NCBI GenBank assembly: GCA_013368375.1
Contig: JAACJP010000047.1
Coordinates: 186,001-250,000 of the forward strand
Length of the DNA: 64,000 bases
From: Tricholomella constricta
Lineage: Eukaryota > Basidiomycota > Agaricomycetes > Agaricales > Lyophyllaceae
Reading direction: 5' to 3'
Position 1 is the stretch's first letter, and each line of letters opens with the position of its first letter. The notes under the pieces were generated by a model. The model did not search any database. It was not told where the DNA came from and saw only the letters and a program-made list of their open reading frames with translations. The translations under genes were made by a program, and so were the position numbers. Positions 42,501-54,278 of the stretch are shown in pieces.

Positions 42501-45100
42501 TGGTTGACTCAAGGTTGACTTGTGCTTGACTCGCATGTGATAAACGCGCAGACGCGATCGCGGCCTCGACCCGCTCCCCGGCCTACCACCACCTCCACAC
42601 CACCACCAACACCCCTCCCGGACCCATCCTCACAGCACAAGGACGAGCATGCCATCAGGCAGCGTGCTCGTCGTCTCCGGCGTCGTCGACCGCCCCGCCG
42701 CCCCTCGACACGCCCCCCGGCCCTCCCCCCACGCAGATTAAGCACAAGCACGCCGTCGGACGGCGTGCTCGTCATCCTTGGCGTCTTCAAACACCTCACT
42801 GCCTCTCGACACTCCACTGGCCTCCCACCACCAATCACCACCTCCATCCACACCCCCCGCACTCTCGAGCACGAGCGCGCCCTTCAGCGGCATGCTCATT
42901 GTTTCCGGTGCCGTCGAGCACCTGGCCGCCTCTCGACACGCCCCCGGCCTCCCACCACCCACCGCCATCTACACCCTTCCTTCCCAGACCCCTCCAGACC
43001 TCTCCCGAGCACGACCTTGGCAGCGCGCTCGTCGTCAATTTGACCCGCCCTTGGCTGCCCACCACTTACCACCACCACCAACACCCCTTCCCCCCCCCGC
43101 GAACCCTTTTACACCCATCCCGAGCACGAGCGCACCGCGACATGCTCGTCGTTAAACGCCCCACTGCCACTTGACACGCCCTCTGACCTCCCAGCACTCA
43201 CCTTCCCCACCCATCCGGAGCAAGAGCATGCCATCTGGGGGCGTGCTCGTCATCCTGGGCGTTGTCGAATGCCTGGCCGCCTCTTCGCCCCTGTTCGGCG
43301 GCGCGCTCGCGTCGTCTTTGTGTCGTCGAGTGTCCCGCTGCCACTCGACGCGCCCCCCGTCGCCCACCACCCTCCACCCACCTTTTCACGCATGCTCATT
43401 GTCTTGAGCATTGTCGGACCTCCCGCGTCGACTCGGATGCTGTCCAGCCTCACTGCCCCCCGACTGCACTGCCGGAGGCATTGCTTATCACCATAATCTC
43501 TGTACATTTCTTACTATAATGTTTAGTACATACCTGTTAATAATATCTATTGCTTTGAAAAATCTCAACTGATGGCTTACAGAGCCAATTTCAAGTAACA
43601 ACTTTTAGCAATGCTGTATGTACAGTACCTGCCTTCCAATGAAGAGGATATTGCGGGTTGATCATGAATGCCGGTTTTCTATTTTGGGACATTACACAAG
43701 CATCACACGTCCTACAGGAGCCTACAGGCTATACACAAGTCAACCGAGTTGACAACCGCCCTAGGGGCGGTTGATTTTCAACCGCCCCTTTGTTTGCCCC
43801 TTGTGTCAATGCCCTCCTGGCGCATGTGGTGTACGTGAAGCAAATCCCTGGCTTCCCTGAGGTTGATCCGCATCTCGTTCTTCTTTGCATTCGAGCACTT
43901 TATGGGTTAAAGCAATCATCTCACGAGTGGTATAGTCTCCTGCGCAGAGTTCTTGAGGATATAGGCTTGATCCGGTGCGAAGTCGATCATGCAGTCTTTT
44001 ACGGCAGATTCACTTCTCCCCCCCATCCCTCCATCCCCATGCCCGCCGATGGTTCTGAGCTCATCTTCATCATGCCCATCCATGTCGACGATGGCCTTGT
44101 CGCCACCAACTCGGAACCTTTGTACCTCTGGGTCTTGCAAGAGATGAATCGCCACTTCACCGTCGTTGACCTTGGTGCCGCCTCTTTATACTTAGGCATT
44201 CGTATCACTCGCGACCGGGCGAATCGTAAACTCTGGTTGTCCCAACGCCCATTTGTCATGGATCTCCTCACTCAGTATAATCTGCTCGACGCTCGTCCTG
44301 TTTCTCTTCCTCTCCGTCAAAAACTCGCTTCCTCGTCTTCTGCCCCATCGAATTGTCTTCCTGACATAGCCGATGCCGACGTCACTGTCCACTACCAGCG
44401 TCTTGTCGGTTCAATACTTTACCTCTCGCTCTGTACCCGACCCGATCTCGCTTACACGGCCATGTTGCTGGGCCAATTCAATGCAAACCCAACTCGCCTT
44501 CATCTTCTTGCCGCCAAAACTGTACTCCGGTATCTTCTTGGAACTGCCGATCTCGCTTTGGAGTACAATTTTAGCCTCACTCCTGTCGGTTCTCCCCTCA
44601 GTGCACTTGTTCCCAGAAGCTACGACATGATGGACGCAGATTGGGCTGGCGACAAAGACACTCGTCGGAGCGTTTCAGGTTATGCATTCTTCATCTATTC
44701 CAGCCTCGTTTCTTGGAGTGCTGTTCGACAGCGCACTGTTGCCCTCTCGTCGACCGAGGCTGAATATATGGCTATATCCCATGCCATGAAGGAAGCCATC
44801 TGGATTCGTCAATTTATGTGATCCCTCTCTCTGACTATTCCTCATCCTTTTCCTCTTCTGTGCGACAATCAGAGTGCACTCGAAATCGCGAAGTCAGACA
44901 GCACTTCATCTCAATCGAAGCATATCGATATCCGCTATCATTTCATTTGCGAACACCTCAGCTCGGGTTCTTTTTCGACTGCTTGGATTTCTACCTCGGA
45001 CATGACGGCCGATATACTTATGGAAGCTTTACCTCTCCCACTTCATCTCAAGCATTCTCGTGCTCTGGGCTTGGTTCCTTTGGCTCATGATTCTTCTTAA
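39502..45100 (+). pseudogene. Copia gag-pol polyprotein, two stops and one insertion
   Basis: The frame opens at 39502 (gag: YVDLWRKAVLQVEG), is stopped by TGA at 39649, and continues through a CCHC knuckle (CSNCGAIGHVAGNC, about 39910), protease (ILDSGCTIHI), integrase (HRRFRHLGL, CIPCLIGKH; D in HMDTCGPF, D in SDGAGEF, E in GKAERYIRT) and the RT start (GLRWVFDYKY, GKARIVARGF, DAKTAFL). The insertion 42443-43805 falls here; after it RT resumes (VKQIPGFPE, ALYGLKQS, HVDDGLV), then RNase H (DADWAGDKDTRRSVSG, STEAEYMA). A second TGA is at 44819, after which the frame goes on (CDNQSALEIAKSD) to TAA at 45098. Removing the insertion with one TCA restores the frame exactly. Defective. Confidence 0.85.
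42443..43805. mobile_element. Non-autonomous DNA transposon in copia (3-bp TSD, CACTA-like)
   Basis: 1,363 bp. Ends CACAAGGGGCA...TGCCCCTTGTG are inverted repeats; 3-bp duplication TCA at 42440-42442 and 43806-43808. Below the tips lie further inverted copies of TCAACCGCCCC and GGCGGTTGA. The interior is GC-rich and holds about eight units of roughly 115 bp, each with a GAGCACGAGC...GCTCGTC inverted pair. No transposase. A 3-bp TSD with CAC ends suggests the CACTA/EnSpm group, but this is not certain. Confidence 0.75.
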
Positions 45101-45672
45101 TTTTTCCATTCTCTATTTCGACACTCTTTCTAACTCCTGCGACGATGGGGTTGTGTTGGCCTCTGGTCCTATTCTCGTCGCTTACATTATCTTTTGCACG
45201 TGACCTACGATACATTTGCCTCCGTTTTCTCGTCCACTTCCTCAGTCGTCTTTCCCTCATCATCGGGACACTGAGGAATTTTACTTGTCTCTATTCTAGG
45301 GCCATCAGCCAGAACATTAAGTGATGATGACCCAAAAAGTCGACGAGTGTAAGCACCTCCTACAATGTACATGGCAGCTAAATTCCCTCTGTACAATGAA
45401 GTCAGGGCCTAAAGTCTCGGCGCAAATATTGTTCTCTGACGCCTGGCGTCGTAGTGTGAGTCAGGTTGGCGCTTCGTCGGCAGGTGCAGCGATGATGATA
45501 GCAAGGAATGCTACGAAGAAGAAGAGGATCGACGTGCATATCCTCGTAGCGTGGGCGAGCCGTTGGTTTAATCTGAGGTACTTATACTACCGTCGAACGA
45601 AGACTGTCACCAAGTAAGAAGCTTTGACAGGCATGGCCCGAATAATTAGGCATTAGCGATGTATATGGTCTA
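45101..45672. other. Copia 3' flank and unassigned sequence
   Basis: Probably holds the copia 3' LTR from 45154, end unknown. No gene recognised in the rest. Confidence 0.4.
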
Positions 45673-47089
45673 CAGTTGAGGACAGTCAAAGGCATCAATT
45701 GATGTAGCGCCCTAACGAGAATTTTTGAAGACAAACCGAGTTAAGATTTGAAACCAGCGACCTCGAAAGTGTCCAAAAAACCACCTCCGAAGTTTTTCCC
45801 ACGAGATTTTGGGTTGGCCAATACTTTGAGGCGAAAAAATTGAATTGTGTGTACCCCTTTTGGGGTTTCTTGGGATAGCTGGCGCTTATTTCCAGCGCCA
45901 TCATCACCGACTATGACATTGAGCGACCTGTTTCTGTCGTCGCATACTCAAACCTATCTCATTGACACTCATTCAATGCCAGGATGGATTGATGAACCAG
46001 TGAATAACTTCAGCAGGGCATGCATCGAGTTACCTGGCCATGTCCCATCTTTAGTAATACTGTACTAATATGACCAAGTCTTCGCTGGATGTGACGTGTG
46101 ACAAGCTGCACGATCTCTTCACCTCTTCAAGGCCACTCGCCTGGTGTGTCCAAAGCAAAATTTCTTCATGAGGAGTGATGATGTAGTCAATGTTTCACTG
46201 TTGCAAAAATGCAATGGCTACATTGCAATTGGTGGAGTGTATATTGTATCAGTATAGCTCATGTGGAATGCGCCTGCGGCGGAAAAAAAAAATTAGTATG
46301 CGGGTGCAATTGGTCACACTCTTCAATAGCATTTGTGATGTGTGACAAGCCCAAAAACTCTTCAATTCAGAGGTACCCGTGACTGAAGACTTGGTCGTAT
46401 TAGTACAGTAGCCTTCCGGAAGGTTTTTTGTCAGCTTCTGGATAGCGGTATTTACACCACTGGCACCTCTAATACTAGCATCTCTTGAAAACTATGGACA
46501 CCTCACCATTTCACTGGGATGTTGGGGAAGCCAGGGATTTAATTTGATGGCCAGAGAGGTTTTGCTTTTGTTTCCTTGAAAGACGGCCTTGTAATTTTAT
46601 GACAAAATCAATGGCAAAATGACATGAGCTTTGCCTGCAGGTCAATAAACACGATGTTAAAAAAAATTGCGGAAGGTGGCAGCAAGTAGTGAGATGAGAG
46701 AAACTCAATCAACGATAGTATGGGCATTCTGATATATTCTGATTGCCCGGGACAGTATTTTGCTGTATTTTGTTGACATCAGTGCCAGACTTAATGTTTT
46801 TTTGTGGCACAAGGGCTCGATAGATTTGTCTGATAGTCTCGGAAATGGTTTAGTAAATCAAAAGGAAGCGATTGGCATTTTCTTCGAGAATTTATCTAAT
46901 TTTTTCGGGGGTGGCCAATATTTTTGGCCCTCTGGCGAAGTAAACAGCCTTTTTAGGAAGAACGGCTCGTCCAAATGTCATGATTCTAGCACCATTCGGT
47001 AGCGTTTTGAAGCTGCTTTCTATCCCGAACAATTCCAAAGGCATAAAAATTCATTCATTTTTTTTGATGCCTTTGACTGTCCTCAACTG
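45673..47089. mobile_element. TA-flanked inverted-repeat element (Tc1/mariner-like, non-autonomous)
   Basis: 1,417 bp with perfect 26-bp terminal inverted repeats starting CAGTTGAGGACAG, flanked by TA on both sides (45671-45672, 47090-47091). No transposase ORF. AT-richer than its neighbours. TA duplication and CAGT tips fit Tc1/mariner/pogo-type movement. Confidence 0.75.
46060..46408. mobile_element. Second small inverted-repeat element nested inside the first
   Basis: 349 bp; ends starting CTGTACTAATA are inverted over about 24 bp with one mismatch and flanked by TA (46058-46059 and 46409-46410). Contains two similar direct blocks with GTGTGACAAGC. No ORF. Confidence 0.6.
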
Positions 47090-50000
47090 TAAGTATGAGA
47101 AGCCGACGACGCCGATCGGCATTTGACACCGATTAAGTTATCATCAATTCCATTTTCGGTGTCACCTTCAAGTTGTTCCGAACGTGCAACCCTCCAATTT
47201 GCCGGGTTGCGTCCTATGTACGGCCTCTGACCCTCTCTTTGTACTGTCAATCAGCCCCATGCACGCTTCCAAGCGCTTCACGACCCGCTCTCCGGGAAAA
47301 GGCAAATTTCAAGCTCAACGACGGACGCAGTCTACTCTGCTGGAGTCTTTCCTCTTGTTCTTGTATGTCCGCGGAAGAAAATACCCCTGTACACTCGCGG
47401 TGCACATGGCCACGACAAGGCTCCTGGAAACTTTCTTCCAGTCCTTTCAATAAGTTATCAGGCACAATCCAATGACACGACGTCTCGTTCCCAACCACAC
47501 TGTACCCGTACACGCACCTCGTAAGGCGGCCACTCCAATATAAACTTCTCAGTAACGACGCCGCCATTCCGTCGCCAGATCCAGCTCCTCCTCGAGCGAT
47601 CTAAATCCAGCCAAAGCCAAAGCAACCAGCCCGGCAGGGATCAAGAACTCCGGGAAACGATCTCACCGACGCTCGCAGCTGCCGTTGCCGGCGGCTACTC
47701 GATTCGACGCTTCCCCTCCTTTGCCTTCCCCTTCGCACTGCTCGTCCTCGCCCTGGATCTGGGGATCTGATCACAAACGCAAACGCCGCAAGCCCCCTCC
47801 TCACACCTCGACTTACACTTTACACCTTACCACCTTACACACACTTTTACCACACGTGTGCGGTGTGTGCGCGCCCCTCGCGTGGCATCGAAATCGCAAT
47901 CGCAATCGAACTCGGGTGGGTTCGTGCCATGGCCATGTCGTAAGCTCACCCCCCGTGTCTTCCGCTTCGCACCGGTGGAAGGTCCGCGGTGGAACCCATC
48001 GCTGCGTATGCGATCGATGGCGCAGAGTACTGGCAGAGCAGCCAGCAGATGCAGCCACGATGACGATGACGACGCACGGCTGGCTTCCCCGGTTTCCCGC
48101 CCGTCCCTCCGTATGTGTGTGTCCCACCGTCCAAGCCCAAACCCCAAACCCCAAATCCCAAGTGCGAGTGTGGAACTGTAGGAGAACGGCACCACCACGA
48201 CCGTGACTGTGCACCCCGTCCCATCTCCTTGGCTCTCTGAATCCTTTCGAGCTCGTGCGCACACATCCATCCATTTCTGTACTCTGCATTCTAGTTCCGA
48301 TAATCGACCCGCACCAAAAGCCAAAAGCCAAAAAGCCATCAAGCGAAGATCCAGTAAAACCGAGATCTGAAATCAAGGACGAGGAAAAGAAAAACCAAGA
48401 AAGAAACTCCAGATCTCGAGCTTACGACTTAAGTACGACTTGCGACGACTTTACGGCGATTCACCGCACCGTACCGCACCGCAATCCCACCATTGGATCG
48501 GGACACTTTCCCTCCTTCCTATTTCCTATTTTGTTTTTTTTTTTCCTTCTTTTTCGCTTTCCGTTCGCAAACGTCGTCGACGCCGTCCATGCAGAGCCTC
48601 AACTCAATATCCTTCCCCGCCACGCGTCGATCGCATCCCACTCACGATCTCCTCTCTCTCGTTCCCGCCAAGGCCGCAGCATGCACAAGTACCAAGCCCA
48701 AATCCCAGTCGCCGGGGTGACCACTCTTTGCCTTTACCCTAGCCCTAGCCCTAGCCCTTGTGTTCCGTTCCTGCGTCGCGTTCCGTTCCGACGGTTCCGA
48801 TTCCGGCATTCTTCTGTTCTGTTGTCCGTTTTTCTTCATGGACATTGTTCGCTGTTCGCTGTTTTGTGGTAAGCCGTTCGTTGTGCGCGCCCTGAGGCGT
48901 GTGGCGCACGTGTCGTGTCGTGCGATCGTGTGGTGTGGTGTGGTGTCGATTGCCTGGCTCTTTGGCAGTGCTCCGTACTCCTGATCGACCCAGCCTCGAG
49001 TGTTCGAGCAAACCGCAACCCGAGGTAGGGTCCCCGTGCCGAGATTTCGAGATTCGAGATTAAAGATTCGAGGTTCGAGGGTTCGTCATCGGGTTGTAAT
49101 GGTGGTGGTGGTAGTGATAATATAGTCAGTAGTCGGTAATTCGGCAGTCGGGTGCGAGCTTCCCCTTCCCCCTTCCCTTTCCTCTTCCCTTCGTTCGGCA
49201 CGGGCGTCGACCGCAATCAATCGTAATTATAACCTTTTTTTTCCTTTTTTTTTCTTGGTTGGTTGGCCGACCTGGGTGTTCGTCTTGCCCTTGCGCGTTG
49301 AGTGTTGGGCGTCTCGTCACTATGCTGTGCTTACCTTCAGGGCCGGAGGTTTGACGGAATGAGTTTCCTTCCCTGTGTGCGGTGGCGGCGAACCGAAATT
49401 TGTCACTCCGAATCCGAACTCGAGCTGCGCGCATGGGGGCGATACAGCGGCGATTGTGATGGGGGCGTGTGGTGATCTGGCTGGGGGGCTTCTTGGACTT
49501 CGACTTGGGGGGTCTCTGGTGCTTGCATCTTTACCTTTTTCGGATCCTTGCAAGTCCGAGGGGGGGCACCTCCCGCGAATGCAAGAGGCCATTGGAGGTT
49601 AAGACGCCGAGGACGCATGCACATGACCACAGAAGCACCGATTTACGGTTTGATTGCCAGACCAGCGGGGGGCACGTTCTTCTGGTGCGAGCGTAGGCGT
49701 GGAGGCGACAGAAAAGACGCTTATTTCGTGGCGCGTGCGTTTACTTTTTTTTCTTTTTTAGCGTTTCATGCGAGACGAATGTCCTTGGATGCTAGTGATA
49801 TCATGATGGTCAACATGGTAAACACCTCCCTTGGCCGGTGGTCCGGCGAAATGTAATAAATAGCGATAGTCGCCGGGGACTTCGATTTTCGAACGCGAAT
49901 GCGGCGTGCATAGGCTTTTGGAAGGGACGCCCGGGGATCGTTCGTTCGTGATGGAGGGCGTGCGTTTCGCGGGTACGGGTCCCTGGACATTGGAATGTGG

Positions 50001-50156
50001 CACCTGAAATTATCGATAAATATAATCGTGTCTGGATGAGGAAGGAGCATCACCGAAAGGGGAAGTTGAGAGGAGGGGGGACGGGATCGTTGGTTACATC
50101 AGACTGCTGCTGCCAAAGCTAAAGAGGATGCGACTCCTCTTCGTTTCCCTGCCAGA
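47090..50156. other. About 3 kb upstream of the regulator gene, no gene recognised
   Basis: Several overlapping ORFs on both strands, none with a recognisable domain or matching codon pattern. Pyrimidine-rich tracts at about 48505-48560 and 49161-49192 are typical of basidiomycete promoters and leaders. A long 5' leader for the gene at 50157 is possible. Confidence 0.4.
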
Positions 50157-51852
50157 ATGTCTTACCACCAGCACCACTCATTCCCAGCAGACATGGATCC
50201 CGTCCCCGATCCCAACAGCACCCAGCCCCACCAGCTTTATGCGCTGCCATCCCAGTATGACCCCTTGGTGTACCAGCAGCATGCGCAGTTCCAACTGCCC
50301 TATCCGTCCTCGTCGCACACCCGCTCGTCTCCGCCTGCCCGCCACACCCTCGCCGGCACCCTCGATCCCGCCACCAATATCTTTTACCGCTCCCCCGAGC
50401 ACCCCCGTCTGCGCACCGCCCAGGCCTGCGAAAAATGTCGCACCCGCAAGGCAAAGGTGTGTTTCAAAGATTCCCTTGCATTTCGTCCTCTCACCCGTGT
50501 CTCTAGTGCAGCGGCGAGCACCCCGCCTGCAAACGTTGCATTTCCCGAGGCCTCGTGTGCGAGTACGCCAAAGAAGGCCGCGTCCGTGGGCCCAACAAGC
50601 CCAAGCCCAAACACAACCCCGCCTCCAAAGAGGAGGCGCCCCAGAAAAGGAGTCCCTCCGCCTCCCTCGATCTCATTCCTCCCCCCTTCGTCTCTGCCGC
50701 TTACCAAGAATACGACCCATCTACCTCCTCCTCCTCTTCTCGCCACCGCCGCCGCAATTCGGACCGTCCGCGCCCGCGCCCACGCCCCCAGCCCCTGCGC
50801 CTCGACGGCTCCTCGTCCTATTCAAACTTTCGCCTCCTCCAGGGCCCGCGCTCCAGCGACAGCAGCAGCGCGTTACTGCCCCTGCCCTTCCCGCGCGCCT
50901 TTGACGACCCAGACACCCGCACAGGCGCAGGTACAGCTAGCGGCGAGGAACGCAGCCACAGCGAGAGCGGGTCCGCGTCAAAGTGCGTTTCTTTGTAGCT
51001 TTGACCCATCACTGTATTTTTAGCGCTTACACTGCTTCCTCCTCCGTACCCAGCCCACCCTCCGCCGTGTCCTCCACCTTTGACGCCTCATCCATCCATT
51101 CCCCGCCGCAGTATGTCGCGGGAGGCTCGGGTTGCAAGCCACAGAACCACACCAACGCTAACGCTCACGCCCACGCCCACGCCCAGAGCCTGGGCGTGAT
51201 GCACGCGTACGCAGACGATCACACAAATCAGCGCCAGAGCCAGGAAAGGGAACAGAGTCAGAATTACGCACATGCGCACGAGCAGGAACACGAACACGGG
51301 CAGGGGAACGACCACTTTCGCAGCCTCCAGCTCCAGCTGTTTCACCCCCAGCCGCACCTGCACCAGCACCTGCACCCGCATCAGGTTGAGGAACGGGAGC
51401 TAAAGGCGGAGTCCGTGTCCCCGCCACACCCACACCCACACCCACACGCGCATTCGCTCCGGGACATGCGACTGGAGCTGGAGGGGGCGCAGTCGTATTC
51501 GCACGCGCAGCCGCATCCTCATCCACACGTCCACCCTCACCCTCACCCTCACCCCTACCCTCACTCCCATCCCCATCCCCACGCACACCATCCTCACCAT
51601 CCTCACCACCACCACCAGCACGCTCAGCTGGACGCGCCGGACCTGCAGTACGATCCGCAGGCGCAGATGGGCGTCACGATGGGCATGGGTATGAATATGG
51701 GTATGGATATGAGTGTAAGTGTGGACCTGATGGGTATGGGTGTCGGCATGGGCATGATAGCAGCGGAGGACGCCCACACGCACGCACACGCACACGCACA
51801 CGCACACGCACACGCGCACGCGGAGCAGGAGGCGCGGGGATGGGCTGGCTAG
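50157..51852 (+). CDS. GAL4-type Zn2Cys6 transcription regulator
   Basis: 534 aa in three exons: 50157-50456, 50507-50982, 51024-51852; GT-AG introns of 50 and 41 bp. The binuclear zinc cluster is C91-x2-C94-x6-C101-x6-C108-x2-C111-x6-C118, with intron 1 placed exactly before C101 and basic residues (RTRKAK) in the DNA-reading loop. The rest is low-complexity: a Gln/Pro/Tyr-rich N terminus, a Pro/Arg/Ser-rich middle, and a C-terminal third with long His-Pro alternations, then MGM repeats and a His-Ala run. No fungal-specific TF domain (middle homology region) was recognised. Nuclear by inference. Such His- and Met-rich stretches could bind metal or simply be repeat expansion. Host gene, single copy in the window, unrelated in layout to the D genes apart from the cluster. 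Confidence 0.85.
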
Positions 51853-54278
51853 CCTCTCGCTGTTGCTGTTTCTGGTTTTCTTGGGACTTGCGTTTCGTGT
51901 TCTGCTCTGTTTTCTGCCTTCTGCCTTCTGCCTCCTGCCTTTTCCGTTTTCCTGCCCCGTGCTTTCTGGTTTGTTTTCTGGTCTGTTTTCTGCTCTGCTT
52001 TCTTTTTCCTATTGTCTGTTTCCTGTGCCATGCATGATAGATAAATAGAGAGCGACCCGATCATCCGTACTCATACTCGTACTTACCCCTTAACCCCCGT
52101 ATATTCATTCCTTCATTCGCTTACTGCCTCACTTACTTACTTACTTACTTACTTTTGCGCATGGACTGTCTCATCAGCCGCAGCAGGAGCAGGAGCAGTA
52201 ATAGGAGCCACAAAAATCATAGAAATCACAGGAGTTACGGGAGTGGCAGCACGGACGCGCTGCCCCGATGATTGGTTTTCGTTCATGCACCTGGCGTGGA
52301 GCAGCAGCCTTGGAATGTACGTTCTACGTGTACATGTGCGTGTACATGTGCGTGGGCGCCACGCGCAGCACAGGCGCGATCTGAGCACTGAACTTCGAGC
52401 TTTGTTGATGTTTCCGGACGTAGGCCTGGCGGACGATGATGTGCGTGTTTGACGTAGTGAGGGTTAAAAGTAAGGGGAAGAAGAGGGGGGAAATAAAACA
52501 TAAGGTGCAAGGTCACGGTACATAGAATGTACAAGTTACAAGGTACAAGGCGTAGGGCACGATACAAGATACAGATACAAGGCATGGTGCTGGTCGATCG
52601 CCGCGCATGCACACGAGGCCGTGGTCACAATGCGGGATGCGCGCGCGGAGATTTGGAGGCGGGAAGGAGGACGGGGGAGGGGGGGAGACGTGGAACGTGG
52701 AACGTGGGATATGGTGTAAGTAAGCATCGTACTCTGCGGAGCGATGCCTCAAGGAACAAGGTGAAGTGAATCTCGGCTAGAGCCGCATCGCATCGAGTCG
52801 CATCGCAGCAGGTGGACGCCGGCGGCGCGCGTGAGGTGCTAGAAGGTGAAAGGTAGAAGGAAGGTGGAAGGGGGAAGACGTTGGTGAAGGGCACAGGGGG
52901 TGGTTCTAGCGTGTTGTGAGTGTGTGTGAGTGTGTGCGTGTGTGCAGGATGGACATACATACATACATGCTATGTACGTGCACTGAGGAGTCGTGTTTAG
53001 GCTTCGGGACCGGTTTGTATTGGAACGCTCGATCAACACTGAGAATCATCATCATCATCATCATCATCATCAAGGTCAGTAGACAGTCGACGTCCACCGA
53101 CAAAGCAAAAGTAGTGGCCCATGGGCTACACTGCATATTTTCACCCCGATTGAACCTCGGCGCGAATGCAGGGTGCCAGCTGTGGCTGCCCCAGGCAGGC
53201 ATGGCTTAGAGTGGCACCCCCTTCTCCCCTCCCCTCCGGGGTTTTGCTGCTGCTAGATTCGAGAAGAGCAGGCTCAACGATTGACGCTGCATTATGACGT
53301 GTACCGGCGTTAGAGGCTGGCGAATCCCCAGTCCCAGTGCCTACGATTACGACCAGGCGTGAGGCGTGAGGCGTGGCGTGGCGTCTGAGCATCCCCATAA
53401 GCAACCCACGTCCCTGTATTGATATTCCCCAAGTGTTCCATGTAAACACGCACGAGTGTAAGGCGTGTCCCTGCCAATGATACTGATTAGCATTTCGTAG
53501 TAGACTTCATCTCCTCTGATCATCGATTTGGATTGGATTATTTTCGCCAGGCGATCGATCAGCCGACACGACACGCCGACTGCCAAGACCTACTAGAGAC
53601 TGGGTATCGATAGCAGGAGCAAAAAAAAAACTGGGCGAGCCCCATAGTTCGAGAACTGAGAATGGTGGGCAGGACGGTGCCGAAACGCGGGTAGTAGTAT
53701 GCAAGTGCTAAAGTAGAAGAGAGGCGAGCAGCCAGTAGGTCAGGCTAGATGAGATGGGGTTTTTTTATTTTCGCGGTGAGTTAGGAAGCATTCACGGTCA
53801 GGCTAGAAGATTCAGACTACCAGCTGGCCCTTGCGAATCGGGTTATGTGGGTCAGCTTCGCTATTAAGGCGGGCCCGGGTTGCGGCGTGGCGTCTTTTTT
53901 TTTTTTTCTTCTTCCTTTCTCGTGCTGGTGAACAGGAGGGGCTTGCATGTATATGCCAGGAGGCCCCACTTCAACGCGAGGCCGGTCGATTTTCAAAGAA
54001 GAATATCCTTGAGTCGGTCCGAGAGACCGACCTGCAGGATGATCGCCGGCCTTCGATCACGAGTGACTTCTCGTGTCTCCGGTGAACTTTAGTTGACTCG
54101 TATGAGCGAGGGGAATCGCTGGATGGATTTACTGGATTCTTTCATAGATCTGCCTCTAGACGTTGCAATTTGGTGCAAAAGAACACGGATTTGTGCAGGT
54201 CTCAGACATGCATGTGGCACTCCGACTCCTCGGACGCCGCCAGCGGTCGTCTATCCAAGTTGCTGCTAGGTTCCACTC
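51853..54278. other. Intergenic region with simple repeats
   Basis: No gene recognised in 2.4 kb. Simple repeats: CTTA tetramers 52131-52155, GT-rich 52913-52945, ATC trimers 53045-53071, GGCGT-type repeats near 53358-53390. Confidence 0.4.

Larger units (their letters stand above)
39502..45153 (+). mobile_element. Ty1/copia element, 5'-truncated and split
   Basis: Order gag, protease, integrase, RT, RNase H: integrase before RT defines the copia type. No 5' LTR; it begins abruptly in gag at the E junction. Split by a DNA transposon at 42443-43805. A G-rich tract (GATGGGG, 45144-45150) followed by TGTTGG at 45154 may be the polypurine tract and 3' LTR start, but the LTR end cannot be set without a partner. 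Confidence 0.85.

Noticed and set aside
45470..45560. Signal-peptide-like stretch on the minus strand (pheromone precursor or secreted peptide)
   Set aside because: No start codon in that frame and an early stop; no CaaX end seen.
45673..45698. Common origin of the TIR and the A-family palindrome (both contain TGAGGACAGTC)
   Set aside because: The 11-nt match ends abruptly on both sides and the surrounding structures differ; treated as coincidence.
48737..48757. CCCTAG repeats as an interstitial telomere
   Set aside because: Only three to four units and not the CCCTAA type; most likely chance low complexity.
47685..48872. Long overlapping ORFs upstream of the Zn2Cys6 regulator
   Set aside because: They occur on both strands in a GC- and CT-biased region, with no domain and no exon-intron logic.
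53045..53071. ATC trimers, and the nearby CTTA and GT repeats, as a CRISPR-like or functional array
   Set aside because: Plain microsatellites without spacers, in an intergenic fungal region.
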